From Methylosinus sp. PW1 (lineage in GTDB: Bacteria > Pseudomonadota > Alphaproteobacteria > Rhizobiales > Beijerinckiaceae), in NCBI RefSeq assembly GCF_000745215.1, contig NZ_JQNK01000009.1, positions 1,364,001 through 1,428,000 of the forward strand: a stretch of 64,000 bases of DNA, read 5' to 3'. This document shows, in pieces, positions 28,820-38,031 of this stretch. The notes under the pieces were generated by a model that searched no databases, was not told the DNA's origin, and was given only the letters and a program-made list of their open reading frames with translations. Position 1 is the stretch's first letter, and each line of letters begins with the position of its first letter. Made by a program: the position numbers and the translations under genes.

Positions 28820-28942
28820 GGCCCCTCCCGCACCCTCCCCCGCTCACGCGGGAGAGGGAATTCGGCGACGTTGCGCGAACTTTGGATGAAGGCCCGAATC
28901 TGCTCCCTCTCCCGCAAAGCGGGGGAGGGTTGGGGAGGGGGC
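28820..28942. repeat. BIME-like unit of two CTCCCGC palindromes
   Basis: Two convergent hairpins (about 28833-28857 and 28904-28928) with the GGTTGGGGAGGGGG tail, same plan and size as 10027-10150. The internal spacer (GGATGAAG...CGAATCTGC) differs from that copy but resembles sequence beside the single hairpin at 6661. Sits between eno and valS. Confidence 0.7.
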
Positions 28943-28970
28943 CTTCGACACGGATATTCGGCTCTCCCCC

Positions 28971-31691
28971 ATGCCCATGGAAAAGACCTTCGACCCCTCG
29001 ACCATCGAAGCGCGGATGCGCGAGCTCTGGGAGGAGGCGGGCGCCTTTCGCGCCGGCCGGCCGGAGCGCGCCGGCGCGAAGCCCTTTTCCATCGTCATTC
29101 CGCCGCCGAACGTCACCGGCTCGCTGCATATGGGCCATGCGCTCAACAATACGCTGCAGGATATTCTCGCGCGCTATCATCGCATGCGCGGCGACGATGT
29201 GCTGTGGCAGCCGGGCACGGATCACGCCGGCATAGCGACGCAAATGGTGGTCGAGCGCAAGCTCATGGAGCGCCAGCAGCATCGCCGCGAATTGGGCCGT
29301 GCGAAGTTCCTGGAAGAGGTGTGGGCCTGGAAGGCGGAGTCGGGCGGCGTCATCGTCGAGCAGCTGAAGCGGCTCGGCGCCTCCTGCGACTGGTCGCGCG
29401 AGCGCTTCACGCTGGACGAAGGGCTCTCCCGCGCCGTGGTGAAAGTCTTCGTGCAGCTCTATCGCGACGGGCTCATCTATAAGGACAAACGCCTCGTCAA
29501 TTGGGACCCGAAGCTGCTGACCGCCATCTCCGATCTCGAGGTGCAGCAGATCGAGGTGAAGGGCCATTTGTGGCACTTCAAATATCCTGTGGTCTATCAC
29601 GACGGCCAGCCGACCGGCGAATTCATCACCGTGGCGACGACGCGCCCCGAGACCATGCTCGGCGACACGGCGGTGGCCGTGCATCCCGAGGATGAGCGCT
29701 ATAAGAAGCTCGTCGGCAAGAATGTGCGCCTGCCTCTGGTCGGGCGCCTCATCCCCATAGTGGCGGATGAATATTCCGATCCCGAGAAGGGCACGGGCGC
29801 GGTGAAGATCACCCCCGCGCATGACTTCAACGATTTCGAGGTCGGCCGCCGCCACGGTCTGCGCCTCATCAATGTGCTCGACGCCGAAGGCGCGGTGACA
29901 CTGAAGGACAATGCGGATTTCTTCGAGCATGTCGCGCCCTCTCCCGAGCTGGACATGACGGTCGCCGCTCTGCACGGCCTCGACCGCAACGCCGCCCGCG
30001 CGCGCGTCGTCGCGATGATGGAGGAGCATGAGCTGCTCGCCGAAGTGTCGGACCATAAGCATATGGTGCCGCATGGCGACCGCTCCGGCGCCGTGCTGGA
30101 GCCGCGCCTCACCGACCAATGGTATGTCGACGCCAAGACTCTGGCGCAGCCGGCGCTCGCCGCCGTGCGCGAGGGCCGCACCAATTTCGTGCCGAAGAAT
30201 TGGGAGAAGACCTATTTCGATTGGCTCGAGAACATCCAGCCCTGGTGCGTGTCGCGCCAGCTGTGGTGGGGCCATCGCATACCAGCCTGGTATGACGAGG
30301 ACGGCAATGTCTTCGTCGAGGACAGCGAGGAGGCCGCCCTCGCCGCCGCGCGCGCGAAGCACGGACGCGACGTTGCGCTGACGCGCGACGAGGATGTGCT
30401 CGACACTTGGTTCTCTTCGGCGCTCTGGCCCTTCTCGACGCTCGGCTGGCCCGACGAGACGAAGGAGCTCGATCGCTATTACCCCACCAATGTTCTGGTG
30501 ACGGGCTTCGACATCATCTTCTTCTGGGTCGCCCGCATGATGATGATGGGCCTCTATTTCAAAAAGGAGGTCCCCTTCCACGACGTCTATATTCACGCCC
30601 TCGTCCGCGACGAGAAGGGCGCGAAAATGTCGAAGTCGAAGGGCAATGTCATCGACCCGCTTCATCTCATCAATGAATATGGCGCCGATGCGCTGCGCTT
30701 CACCCTCGCGGCCATGGCGGCGCAGGGGCGCGACATAAAGCTCTCGACGCAGCGCGTTGTCGGCTATCGCAATTTCGCGACCAAGCTTTGGAACGCCTCG
30801 CGCTTCGCCGAGATCAACGGCTGCGCGCGCGTCGCCGGCTTCGATCCGAAGAACAACCGGATCACGCTCAATCGCTGGATCGTCAGCGAAGCGGCGCGCG
30901 CCTCCGCCGAGATCGCCGCGGCGATCGAGGCCTATCGCTTCAACGACGCCGCCAATGCGGCCTATCGCTTCGTCTGGAACCAGTTCTGCGATTGGTATCT
31001 GGAGCTCGCCAAGCCCCTGCTGCAAGGCGAGGACGGCGCCGCCAAGGACGAGACGCGCGCCACCACGGCGTTCCTGCTCGATCAGACCTACGCGCTGCTG
31101 CATCCCTTCATGCCCTTCATCACCGAGGAGCTGTGGGGCGTCAAAGGTTTTGAAGGTCCGGCGCGGGAGACGCCGCTGGCGCTGGCGCAATGGCCCGATC
31201 TTTCCGGCCTCGAGGACGCCGCCGCGGAGGCGGAGATCGGCTGGATCGTCGATCTCGTCTCCGAAGTGCGCTCGGTGCGCTCGGAGATGAATCTCCCCGC
31301 CGGCGCGGAAGTTCCTCTCGTCCTCGTCGGCGCGGACGCGGATGTGCAGTCGCGCGTGACGCGCTGGGACGAGACGCTGCGCAAGCTCGCGCGCCTCTCG
31401 CAGATCGGCTTCGTCGACGCCGCGCCCAAGAGCAGCGCGCAATTGATCGTGCGCGGCGTGCTCGCCGCCATTCCGCTGGAAGGCGTCATCGATTTCGCGG
31501 CGGAGAAGGTGCGTCTCGCCAAGGAGACCGCCAAGCTGGAAGGCGAGGCGAAGAAGATCGAGGCCAAGCTCGGCAACGCCGATTTCGTCGCCCGCGCGCC
31601 GGAAGAGGTGGTGGAGGAAAACCGCGAGCGCCTCGAGGAGACGCGCGAGCGCATCGAAAAGCTGACAGCCGCGGCCAAGCGGCTCGGCTGA
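28971..31691 (+). CDS. valS: Valyl-tRNA synthetase
   Basis: A 906-residue class I synthetase. The HIGH motif is [18 protein letters not shown], the editing domain holds [24 protein letters not shown] is [14 protein letters not shown], and the C-terminal coiled coil ([20 protein letters not shown]) is typical of ValRS. ATG 28971 is used; ATG 28977 is a close alternative. It ends 66 bp before a convergent hypothetical gene. Confidence 0.98.
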   Translation: MPMEKTFDPSTIEARMRELWEEAGAFRAGRPERAGAKPFSIVIPPPNVTGSLHMGHALNNTLQDILARYHRMRGDDVLWQPGTDHAGIATQMVVERKLMERQQHRRELGRAKFLEEVWAWKAESGGVIVEQLKRLGASCDWSRERFTLDEGLSRAVVKVFVQLYRDGLIYKDKRLVNWDPKLLTAISDLEVQQIEVKGHLWHFKYPVVYHDGQPTGEFITVATTRPETMLGDTAVAVHPEDERYKKLVGKNVRLPLVGRLIPIVADEYSDPEKGTGAVKITPAHDFNDFEVGRRHGLRLINVLDAEGAVTLKDNADFFEHVAPSPELDMTVAALHGLDRNAARARVVAMMEEHELLAEVSDHKHMVPHGDRSGAVLEPRLTDQWYVDAKTLAQPALAAVREGRTNFVPKNWEKTYFDWLENIQPWCVSRQLWWGHRIPAWYDEDGNVFVEDSEEAALAAARAKHGRDVALTRDEDVLDTWFSSALWPFSTLGWPDETKELDRYYPTNVLVTGFDIIFFWVARMMMMGLYFKKEVPFHDVYIHALVRDEKGAKMSKSKGNVIDPLHLINEYGADALRFTLAAMAAQGRDIKLSTQRVVGYRNFATKLWNASRFAEINGCARVAGFDPKNNRITLNRWIVSEAARASAEIAAAIEAYRFNDAANAAYRFVWNQFCDWYLELAKPLLQGEDGAAKDETRATTAFLLDQTYALLHPFMPFITEELWGVKGFEGPARETPLALAQWPDLSGLEDAAAEAEIGWIVDLVSEVRSVRSEMNLPAGAEVPLVLVGADADVQSRVTRWDETLRKLARLSQIGFVDAAPKSSAQLIVRGVLAAIPLEGVIDFAAEKVRLAKETAKLEGEAKKIEAKLGNADFVARAPEEVVEENRERLEETRERIEKLTAAAKRLG

Positions 31692-31757
31692 GCCTCATCC
31701 AGAGTCCTGCCGTCGTCCCGAGAAGGATGGCGGCGCGGCCCTCGCAGAGACAGCCGC

Positions 31758-32198
31758 CTAATCGGCGAGGCGAGGCGCGCCATTCCTTTCCATTGTGATC
31801 TCCTTCGCAATTTCGTCGATCGCGCGCCGTAGCGTCTCCTCGAGCATCGCCGATCCGCCCCGCCCCAAGGCGTGGATCGCCTCATCCGTCTTTTGCTCGA
31901 TTATCCGCAGCGTGAAACCACTCGGCGACTCGCATCCAGATCGCGCCAAGGAGAGATCACGCAGAGCGAGCGCGAATTGCCCGCGCGTCGCCAACAACAT
32001 GCGCGCGAGCGAAAGAACCAGGGCGAATTGGCGATCGCCGGCGTCGCCCATCCGCGCCGCGCCCGGGAGCTCCCCCGCCTGATTGTCATTGCACAGCGGC
32101 GCGAGGCCCGTTTCCGTGGGACGGCGACGGTCCCCACGCCCCAACCAATCCGCGTCACGCAGGCCGTCGCGTCGAACGAAATCGCTCCAACTACAAAT
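31758..32198 (-). CDS. Hypothetical protein
   Basis: An open frame of up to 182 residues; I place the start at 32198 (146 residues) because upstream codons are basic and low-complexity. The C-terminal half (QFALVLSLARMLLATRG, then LRIIEQKTDEAIHALGRGG and LEETLRRAIDEIAKEI) reads as amphipathic helices and looks protein-like. No ribosome site and no known domain were found. It diverges from the S24-type repressor gene across a palindromic operator, so it could be its target. Confidence 0.45.
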   Translation of the reverse strand: MCSWSDFVRRDGLRDADWLGRGDRRRPTETGLAPLCNDNQAGELPGAARMGDAGDRQFALVLSLARMLLATRGQFALALRDLSLARSGCESPSGFTLRIIEQKTDEAIHALGRGGSAMLEETLRRAIDEIAKEITMERNGAPRLAD

Positions 32199-32221
32199 CA
32201 TGGGCGCAACAAGCCGCACGG

Positions 32222-32245
32222 TGACACGCCACATCCGGCGTGTTA
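32222..32245. promoter_or_regulatory. Operator-like palindrome upstream of the S24-type repressor
   Basis: A perfect 7-bp inverted repeat ACACGCC-(6 bp)-GGCGTGT at 32224-32243, with a partly matching outer base pair. It lies 66 bp before the repressor start and 24 bp before the divergent hypothetical gene. Size and symmetry suit a dimeric HTH repressor; binding is inferred. Confidence 0.5.
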
Positions 32246-32308
32246 ACCGTAAATGGAAACCAACTCCGCGCCGAAGGTCCCGCATTCGCGCGTCTCTGTC
32301 AAGCAAAT

Positions 32309-32998
32309 ATGAGAGAGTGCGTGCCGGAAACGAAGGAAAATCCCGTATTCGATAGAACAGGCCTCGCGCAGAGATTGGGCCAGGCGGTCGATGCGGCGGG
32401 CGGTCCAGCCAGAATCTTGCGGGACGCGGGCGTCACTTCCTCCACTTATAGCCGCTATCTCAATGGCGAGACCGAGGCTTCGGCCGAGAAGCTCGGCCGC
32501 ATCGCCGAGGTGACGGGCGTCTCGCTCGACTGGCTGGTGCTCGATCGCGGCGCTCCCATATTCGAGGCCGGCGCGCCGCCGGCGATTCCGCTCGGCCCGG
32601 ATATGGCGCAAATCCCGCCGCTGCGGATCGGCGAGGCGGCGGAGCGCGAAATCGCCGGCGAGCGGATCGCCTTTCCGCGCGCTCTGCTGCGACGCCTCGG
32701 AACCGAGATCGACGCGCTCGAATTTTTGCGCGCGCGCGGCGATTCCATGCGGCCGACGATAGAGGATGGCGCGATCGTGCTGATCGACCGCTCGCAGCGC
32801 GACATTATCGGCGACGCCGTCTATCTCGTCTCGCTCGACGATGGCCCGCTGATCCGTCGCGTGCGCCGCAATGTGGATGGCGCGATCACGCTGATCTCCG
32901 ACAATCGCGCCTGCTACGAGCCCGAGCGGCTGGAGCGCGGCGACGCCGAGCGCCTCTGCGTCCACGGCCGCATTCGCTGGACCGAATCCCTGCTCTGA
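32309..32998 (+). CDS. HTH repressor with S24 (LexA-like) peptidase domain
   Basis: A 229-residue phage-type regulator. The Cro/CI-type HTH is residues about 16-70 (GGPARILRDAGVTSSTYSRYLNGETEAS), and the S24 domain follows from about residue 100. The nucleophile serine is in ARGDSMRPTIEDGAIVLID. The catalytic lysine position, normally in a V-K-R-L-type strand, is Arg here (PLIRRVRRN), so self-cleavage may be lost. ATG 32309 chosen; upstream codons in the longer frame overlap the operator. Likely represses itself and perhaps the divergent gene; its true regulon is unknown. Confidence 0.8.
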   Translation: MRECVPETKENPVFDRTGLAQRLGQAVDAAGGPARILRDAGVTSSTYSRYLNGETEASAEKLGRIAEVTGVSLDWLVLDRGAPIFEAGAPPAIPLGPDMAQIPPLRIGEAAEREIAGERIAFPRALLRRLGTEIDALEFLRARGDSMRPTIEDGAIVLIDRSQRDIIGDAVYLVSLDDGPLIRRVRRNVDGAITLISDNRACYEPERLERGDAERLCVHGRIRWTESLL

Positions 32999-33121
32999 CG
33001 CGCGCTGGACCCCTCCGCTTTCGTAAATTGGCGGTGTCAAAGCCACGGTCGTCTCGCCATCGTCAGCATGGCCGAGCCATCCGGCCGTGAGACCAATGAA
33101 AAAAAACCAACGGAGGGAACA

Positions 33122-33289
33122 ATGGCGTTGAACGTTCATGGCGGCACGAATTACGGCAAGATCGTCATATGGGCGGTCGGCCTCGTCGCCTTCGTCGCCG
33201 TCGCGCTGACGAAGGTTCCAGAATGGATTTCGCCCAAAAGCGCGAGCGTGACGGGCGACACCGGCGCCACCACGCGCATGATCAATTGA
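33122..33289 (+). CDS. Small single-pass membrane protein
   Basis: 55 residues with one hydrophobic helix (residues about 12-27, IVIWAVGLVAFVAVAL), a short polar N-terminus and a Ser/Thr-rich C-terminal tail. ATG 33122 follows CGGAGGGAAC, a very strong ribosome site. A strong terminator follows 50 bp after the stop, so this is a compact monocistronic unit. The 54-bp upstream in-frame extension is not needed. Function unknown. Confidence 0.75.
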   Translation: MALNVHGGTNYGKIVIWAVGLVAFVAVALTKVPEWISPKSASVTGDTGATTRMIN

Positions 33290-33338
33290 GGAACGCGCGG
33301 CGAGCCGCAATTCATCCGAATTCGTCTCGTTTCGCTTC

Positions 33339-33370
33339 GCCCCGCGCGCCCGAGCGGGGCGATTTTTTTT
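33339..33370 (+). terminator. Strong rho-independent terminator
   Basis: A 7-bp stem GCCCCGC / GCGGGGC with an 8-nt loop, followed by GA and a run of eight T. It ends the small membrane protein transcript. Confidence 0.9.
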
Positions 33371-33466
33371 GCGCGCGGCGCTGGACCCGTCGCCGCTCGC
33401 CGATTGGCGGTTCAACGGCGCGGCGCAGACGTTACCGTCGGCGCCGTAAGTGTGACGATCCCCACT

Positions 33467-33499
33467 GCCTCGCCGGCTTCGGCCGCGCGAGGCCTTTTT
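33467..33499 (+). terminator. Second terminator-like hairpin, upstream of polA
   Basis: A 7-bp stem GCCTCGC / GCGAGGC with a 13-nt loop that has internal pairing (GGC/GCC), followed by C and five T. It lies about 120 bp before the polA start and 100 bp after the previous terminator; it could end a short RNA or attenuate polA. Confidence 0.6.
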
Positions 33500-33619
33500 G
33501 CCTGCGCGGCGCCGCGCCGGGAGACGAGCCGGGGGTATCCATGCCGAGGGATCGGGGCTATCTTGCGCGCGCCCTTTCCGCCCTCTCTACGAGGGCCTAG
33601 CGTTCATGCTCCTCGCGCG

Positions 33620-36598
33620 ATGACTCTCACACATAAGCCCGTCGGTCCCGACAGCCGCGTCTTCCTCGTCGACGGCTCGTCCTTCGTCTTTCGCGCCTAT
33701 TTCCAGTCGATACGGCAGGACGCGAAATATAATTACCGCACGGACCGCCTGCCGACCGGCGCGGTGCGGCTGTTCTGCGCCAAGCTGTTTCAATTCATCC
33801 GCGAGGGCGCGGCCGATCTCACGCCGACGCATCTCGCCATCATCTTCGACAAATCGGAGAACTCCTTCCGCAAGGAGATCTACCCAGACTACAAGGCGCA
33901 TCGTCAGGACCCGCCCGACGATCTCATTCCGCAATTTCCGCTGATGCGCGCCGCTGTGCGCGCCTTCGGCCTGCTGCCGATCGAGCAGGACGTCTATGAG
34001 GCGGACGATCTCATCGCCACTTACGCTAAGCAAGCGCGCGCGCGCGGCGCCGATGTGCTGATCGTCTCCGCCGACAAAGACCTCATGCAGCTCATCGACG
34101 ATAAAGTGTCGATGTATGATCCCGCTTCCGGCGCGCGCGAGGAGCGGCGCATCGGCGTCGCCGAAGTGGTCGATTATTTCGGCGTGCCGCCTGCGAAGGT
34201 CGTCGATGTGCAGGCGCTCGCCGGCGATTCCACCGACAATGTGCCGGGCGCCAAGGGCATTGGCGTCAAGACGGCGGCGCAGCTCATCAATGAGTACGGC
34301 GATCTCGACACGCTGCTGGCGCGCGCCGGCGAGATCAAGCAGCCAAAGCGCCGCGAGACGCTGACCGATCCTGCGAGCGTCGCGCTGATCCGCACGTCGG
34401 AGAGACTGGTGAAGCTCGTCGACGACGCGCCGCTGGAGATTCCGCTGGACGATCTCGGCCTGCATCAGCCGGACGGCAAGACGCTGGTCGGCTTTCTGCA
34501 AGCGATGGAGTTCACGCAGCTCACGCGCCGCGCCGCGGAGACCTATGGCGTCGAGGCGAATGAGATAGAGCCGGACCCCGCCTTCGTCGGCCCGGCGGGA
34601 TGGCGCGCCCGCAATGGCGAGGTCGCCGAAGCGCCCGCCCTCCCCGCGCCGGAAGCGGTTGCGCCCGCCGCTCCCGCGGCGGAGAAGGGCGCGCTCGGCC
34701 CGGTCGCGCTCGCCGAGGCGCGGCGCGAGCAAGGCGTCGCGACCAAGATCGATCGCTCGCTCTATGAGACGGTGACGACGCTCGAGCGGCTCGACGCCTG
34801 GATCGCGGAAGCCTTCGCCATCGGAATCGTCGCGATGGATACGGAGACGACCTCGCTCGATCCCATGTCCTGCGATCTCGTGGGCGTCTCGCTGGCGACG
34901 GCGCCCGGACGCGCCTGCTATATTCCGCTGCAGCATGTCGCGCCCACCGGCGCCGATCTGCTCGGCGGCGATCCGCCGCCCGCGCAAATTCCCTTTGCGG
35001 AAGCGCTCGCGCATCTGAAGCCGCTGCTGGAAGCGCGCGGCGTGCTGAAGATCGCGCATAATATGAAATACGATCTCCTCGTTCTGGCCTGCTGCGGCAT
35101 CGATGTCGCGCCGATCGAGGACACGATGCTGATCTCTTACGTGCTCGACGCCGGCCGCAATAATCACGGCCTCGACGAGCTTTCGAAGAAGCATCTCGGC
35201 CACGAATGCATTCCCTTCTCCGCCGTCGCCGGCTCCGGCCGCAGCTTCATCGGCTTTGCGCGCGTGCCGCTCGACAAAGCGACCGAATATGCGGCGGAAG
35301 ATTCCGATGTCGCTCTGCGTCTGTGGCGCGCGCTGAGGCCGCGCCTTTCCGCCGAGCATATGACCAGCGTCTATGAGACGCTGGAGCGCCCCATGGTGAG
35401 CGTGCTCGCCAAGATGGAGCGACGCGGAATCGCCATCGACCGCAATATTCTCTCGCGCCTCTCCGGCGAATTCGCACAGGATATGGCGCGGCTCGAGGCC
35501 GAGATTCACGAGCTCGCCGGCGAGAGCTTCAACCTCGGCTCGCCCAAGCAATTGGGCGATATTCTCTTCGGCAAGATGGGCCTGCCCGGCGCCAAGAAGA
35601 CCGCCACCGGCGCCTGGTCCACCTCGGCCAGCGTGCTCGACGAATTGGCCGAGAGCGGCAATATTTTCGCCGCGCGCATATTGGATTGGCGGCAGCTCTC
35701 CAAGCTCAAATCCACATACACGGATGCGCTGCCCGGCTTCGTGAACAAGACGACGCATCGCGTCCACACATCTTACGCGCTCGCCGCGACGACGACGGGA
35801 CGGCTCTCCTCGTCCGACCCCAATCTGCAGAACATCCCCGTGCGCAACGAGGCGGGGCGCAAGATTCGCACGGCCTTCGTCGCCGAGCCCGGCAATGTGC
35901 TCATCTCGGCGGATTATTCGCAGATCGAATTGCGCCTACTCGCGCATATCGCCGATATTCCGCAATTGCGGCAGGCTTTCGCGGATGGAATCGACATTCA
36001 CGCGATGACCGCGAGCGAGATGTTCGGCGTGCCGGTGCAGGGAATGCCGTCCGAGGTGCGACGCCGCGCCAAGGCGATCAATTTCGGCATCATCTATGGC
36101 ATTTCCGCCTTCGGCCTCGCCAATCAGCTCTCCATTCCGCGCGAGGAGGCGGCCGCCTATATCAAGCGCTATTTCGAGCGCTTCCCCGGCATTCGCGCCT
36201 ATATGGACAAGACGCGCAAGGCCGTGCGGGAAAACGGCCTCGTCACCACTATTTTCGGCCGCAAATGCCATTTCCCGCGCATCGGCTCCTCCAACGCCTC
36301 GGAGCGCGCTTTCTTCGAGCGCGCGGCGATCAATGCGCCGATCCAAGGCGCGGCCGCCGACATCATCCGCCGCGCCATGGCGCGCATGGATGAAGCGCTC
36401 GCGCATGAGCGGCTGAACGCGCGCATGCTTCTGCAAGTGCATGACGAGCTGGTGTTCGAGGCGCCGAAGGACGAGGCCGAGGCGACGATCCGCATCGTCA
36501 AGCGCGTGATGGAAGAGGCGCCGCATCCGGCGGTGGCGCTCTCCGTGCCGCTGGAAGTGGAAGCCCGCGCCGCGCAGAATTGGGACGAGGCGCATTGA
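33620..36598 (+). CDS. polA: DNA polymerase I
   Basis: A 992-residue polymerase with all three domains. The 5'-3' exonuclease starts VFLVDGSSFVFRAYF and includes VYEADDLIATYAKQA and SADKDLMQL. The 3'-5' proofreading domain keeps VAMDTETTSLDPMSCDLVG and KIAHNMKYDL. The polymerase domain has SSDPNLQNIPVRNEAGRKIR, the motif A SADYSQIELRLLAHI, the O-helix RRRAKAINFGIIYGIS and motif C LLQVHDELVFEAP. ATG 33620 gives normal length; the longer frame is GC-rich, non-conserved sequence. Confidence 0.98.
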   Translation: MTLTHKPVGPDSRVFLVDGSSFVFRAYFQSIRQDAKYNYRTDRLPTGAVRLFCAKLFQFIREGAADLTPTHLAIIFDKSENSFRKEIYPDYKAHRQDPPDDLIPQFPLMRAAVRAFGLLPIEQDVYEADDLIATYAKQARARGADVLIVSADKDLMQLIDDKVSMYDPASGAREERRIGVAEVVDYFGVPPAKVVDVQALAGDSTDNVPGAKGIGVKTAAQLINEYGDLDTLLARAGEIKQPKRRETLTDPASVALIRTSERLVKLVDDAPLEIPLDDLGLHQPDGKTLVGFLQAMEFTQLTRRAAETYGVEANEIEPDPAFVGPAGWRARNGEVAEAPALPAPEAVAPAAPAAEKGALGPVALAEARREQGVATKIDRSLYETVTTLERLDAWIAEAFAIGIVAMDTETTSLDPMSCDLVGVSLATAPGRACYIPLQHVAPTGADLLGGDPPPAQIPFAEALAHLKPLLEARGVLKIAHNMKYDLLVLACCGIDVAPIEDTMLISYVLDAGRNNHGLDELSKKHLGHECIPFSAVAGSGRSFIGFARVPLDKATEYAAEDSDVALRLWRALRPRLSAEHMTSVYETLERPMVSVLAKMERRGIAIDRNILSRLSGEFAQDMARLEAEIHELAGESFNLGSPKQLGDILFGKMGLPGAKKTATGAWSTSASVLDELAESGNIFAARILDWRQLSKLKSTYTDALPGFVNKTTHRVHTSYALAATTTGRLSSSDPNLQNIPVRNEAGRKIRTAFVAEPGNVLISADYSQIELRLLAHIADIPQLRQAFADGIDIHAMTASEMFGVPVQGMPSEVRRRAKAINFGIIYGISAFGLANQLSIPREEAAAYIKRYFERFPGIRAYMDKTRKAVRENGLVTTIFGRKCHFPRIGSSNASERAFFERAAINAPIQGAAADIIRRAMARMDEALAHERLNARMLLQVHDELVFEAPKDEAEATIRIVKRVMEEAPHPAVALSVPLEVEARAAQNWDEAH

Positions 36599-36678
36599 TG
36601 TGGCGCGACGCCGCAGTCGGCCCCGCAAAGCGGGCTATCGAATGCGCGCATCCTCATCGCGCCCCCCGACGATAGCGG

Positions 36679-36742
36679 GCGCTTTCCTTCGGTTTCTCGG
36701 CTGCTCGGCGTGGATGGCCGGGACAAGCCCGGCCATGACGGC
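36679..36742. repeat. GGCCGGGACAAGCCCGGCC-type repeat
   Basis: About 64 bp: a conserved lead-in (GGCGCTTTCCTTCGGTTTCT) and the palindrome ATGGCCGGG-ACAAG-CCCGGCCAT (36713-36735). A near-identical copy including the lead-in is at 59475-59538, and an inverted palindrome copy at 59359-59381. This class is widespread between genes in Rhizobiales. Confidence 0.7.
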
Positions 36743-36840
36743 CGCAGGGCGAATCCAGGGCGCGCGAAAGCGCCCCGCCGCGTCGCGGGTGATGCAAGGT
36801 CGTTCGGGACGCCGCGGCCGCCGTCGGCCAGGGCCTCTTT

Positions 36841-37129
36841 AAAAAAGACGCATCGGAAGCTTTGACGTCCCGAACGCGGTCTGCCCCTCCTCTGCTCCGC
36901 CTCCCGACCCAGGTGTGTTTTTCCCTTTCAGGTAGTCTATTCCCGCGCGAGCCTGGGATATTCGGCCGGCTTTTGCATTTGTTCCCAAATGCCTCCGCAC
37001 GAAGGAGAAGCCGCGCCGGCGGAGTGGCGTCGAGCGCGTGAACGAGGGTAGCCGCCCCGCGTCTCTCGAAACCGCGCCCCCGCCGGCCCCGCTCCTACCC
37101 AGAGAGAGGCCCTTGCCGTTCGGCGAGGG
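36841..37129 (-). ncRNA. Candidate small RNA (unassigned)
   Basis: A strong promoter (37136-37165) reads into about 290 bp without a credible gene, ending at GACG-(15 nt)-CGTC followed by TTTTTT (minus strand, 36868 to 36841). Internal pairing candidates include GGGTAG / CTACCC about 50 nt apart near the 5' end and the hairpin GCATTTG-GGAA-CAAATGC (36975-36992). I could not match it to 6S, RNase P, tmRNA or SRP RNA. An open frame of 116 residues spans it, but it runs through the promoter and has no ribosome site. It could also be a repeated element. Confidence 0.35.
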
Positions 37130-37135
37130 TGAGGG

Positions 37136-37165
37136 AGTATAGGAATATATTCTGGAGATTGTCAA
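37136..37165 (-). promoter_or_regulatory. Sigma-70-type promoter
   Basis: On the minus strand, -35 TTGACA (37165-37160) and -10 TATACT (37141-37136) with an 18-bp AT-rich spacer; predicted start near 37129. One of the best consensus matches in the window, yet it drives no recognisable gene. Confidence 0.7.
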
Positions 37166-37239
37166 GGCGAGGACCGGAGGGGACCCCACCGCCCAATTCG
37201 CGCGGGTTCAGTATTTAGCCTTATGCGATTTTGCTTATG

Positions 37240-38031
37240 CTACGCGTGGCGAGGAATGTCGAAGACGAGCAGTCCGGGCTCTCCTAAAGGGAGCTGAGCC
37301 ACGACTTCACCGGCTGGATTTAGGACCGCTGTAGGTCCCCAGGCGACACGGCCATCGCGCTCGCCGGTGACATCGGCGGAGACGAGCCAGAGCCCTGTTT
37401 CACGGCAACGTTCTCCCCGGATGGCGTTGTGGGCGTCCTTAAGCGCTTCAGCCGTCTTTCGGCGGCACATGTTGTTCGCGGGACAAACGATCAAGGATGC
37501 GCCGAGGTTCGCTACTTTCCGCGCGGCTTCGGGGAAGTTTGTGTCGTAGCAAATGTTGATTCCGAAACGCAGACCTTCCGCTTCAAAGACAGGGTTATCG
37601 GTTCCAGCATGGAAGCAATTTTCGCCGCCGAAGAGGCGCAACTCGGTTTCGGTTCCAACGTTGAAAACGTGCTCGCGGTTGAAAAGGTGCGCCTTGCGAT
37701 AGCGACCGACGAGGACGCCGCGATCCACAACGATAGCCGTGTTGAACAGGCGACCCTCTTCTATCTCGATAAGTCCCATGACGATCATTGGGCCGGTCTT
37801 CGGAAGACGGTTTAGCACCGCAGAAAACGCAGGTGAGGCGAGATCGAGAGCATTTCGGCGCGCGGCTGCGTCTTCGGTCAGATAGCCCTGAAGAAAACCT
37901 TCAGGGAAACATAGCAGCGACGCGCCACCTGATTTGGCGCGCGCCGCAAACTCCGCCGCGCAGATTAGCGCGGCCTCGGTGTCTTCGAGAAATTCAGCGG
38001 TTTGTGCGGCGGCGATTCTGATTTTTTTCAT
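37240..38031 (-). CDS. Carbon-nitrogen hydrolase (nitrilase superfamily)
   Basis: A 263-residue nitrilase-fold amidohydrolase. The catalytic triad is visible: Glu in LLCFPEGFLQGYL, Lys in GRYRKAHLFNREHVF and Cys in FGINICYDTNFPE. It hydrolyses an amide or nitrile of unknown identity. ATG 38031 gives family length; the longer frame upstream is repeat sequence. Codons end in A/T far more often than in neighbours, and repeats flank it, suggesting acquisition. Its transcript would run into the candidate small RNA region. Confidence 0.85.
   Translation of the reverse strand: MKKIRIAAAQTAEFLEDTEAALICAAEFAARAKSGGASLLCFPEGFLQGYLTEDAAARRNALDLASPAFSAVLNRLPKTGPMIVMGLIEIEEGRLFNTAIVVDRGVLVGRYRKAHLFNREHVFNVGTETELRLFGGENCFHAGTDNPVFEAEGLRFGINICYDTNFPEAARKVANLGASLIVCPANNMCRRKTAEALKDAHNAIRGERCRETGLWLVSADVTGERDGRVAWGPTAVLNPAGEVVAQLPLGEPGLLVFDIPRHA

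Noticed and set aside
32309..32998. Prophage repressor
   Set aside because: No phage structural, replication or lysis genes surround it; eno, valS and polA are core genes.
36841..37129. 6S RNA, RNase P RNA, tmRNA or SRP RNA
   Set aside because: None of the conserved core sequences I know for these RNAs could be found on either strand.
36839..37189. 116-residue frame on the minus strand
   Set aside because: It runs through a near-consensus promoter, has no ribosome site and is Gly/Arg/Ser-rich without a recognisable domain; a structured RNA or repeat fits better.
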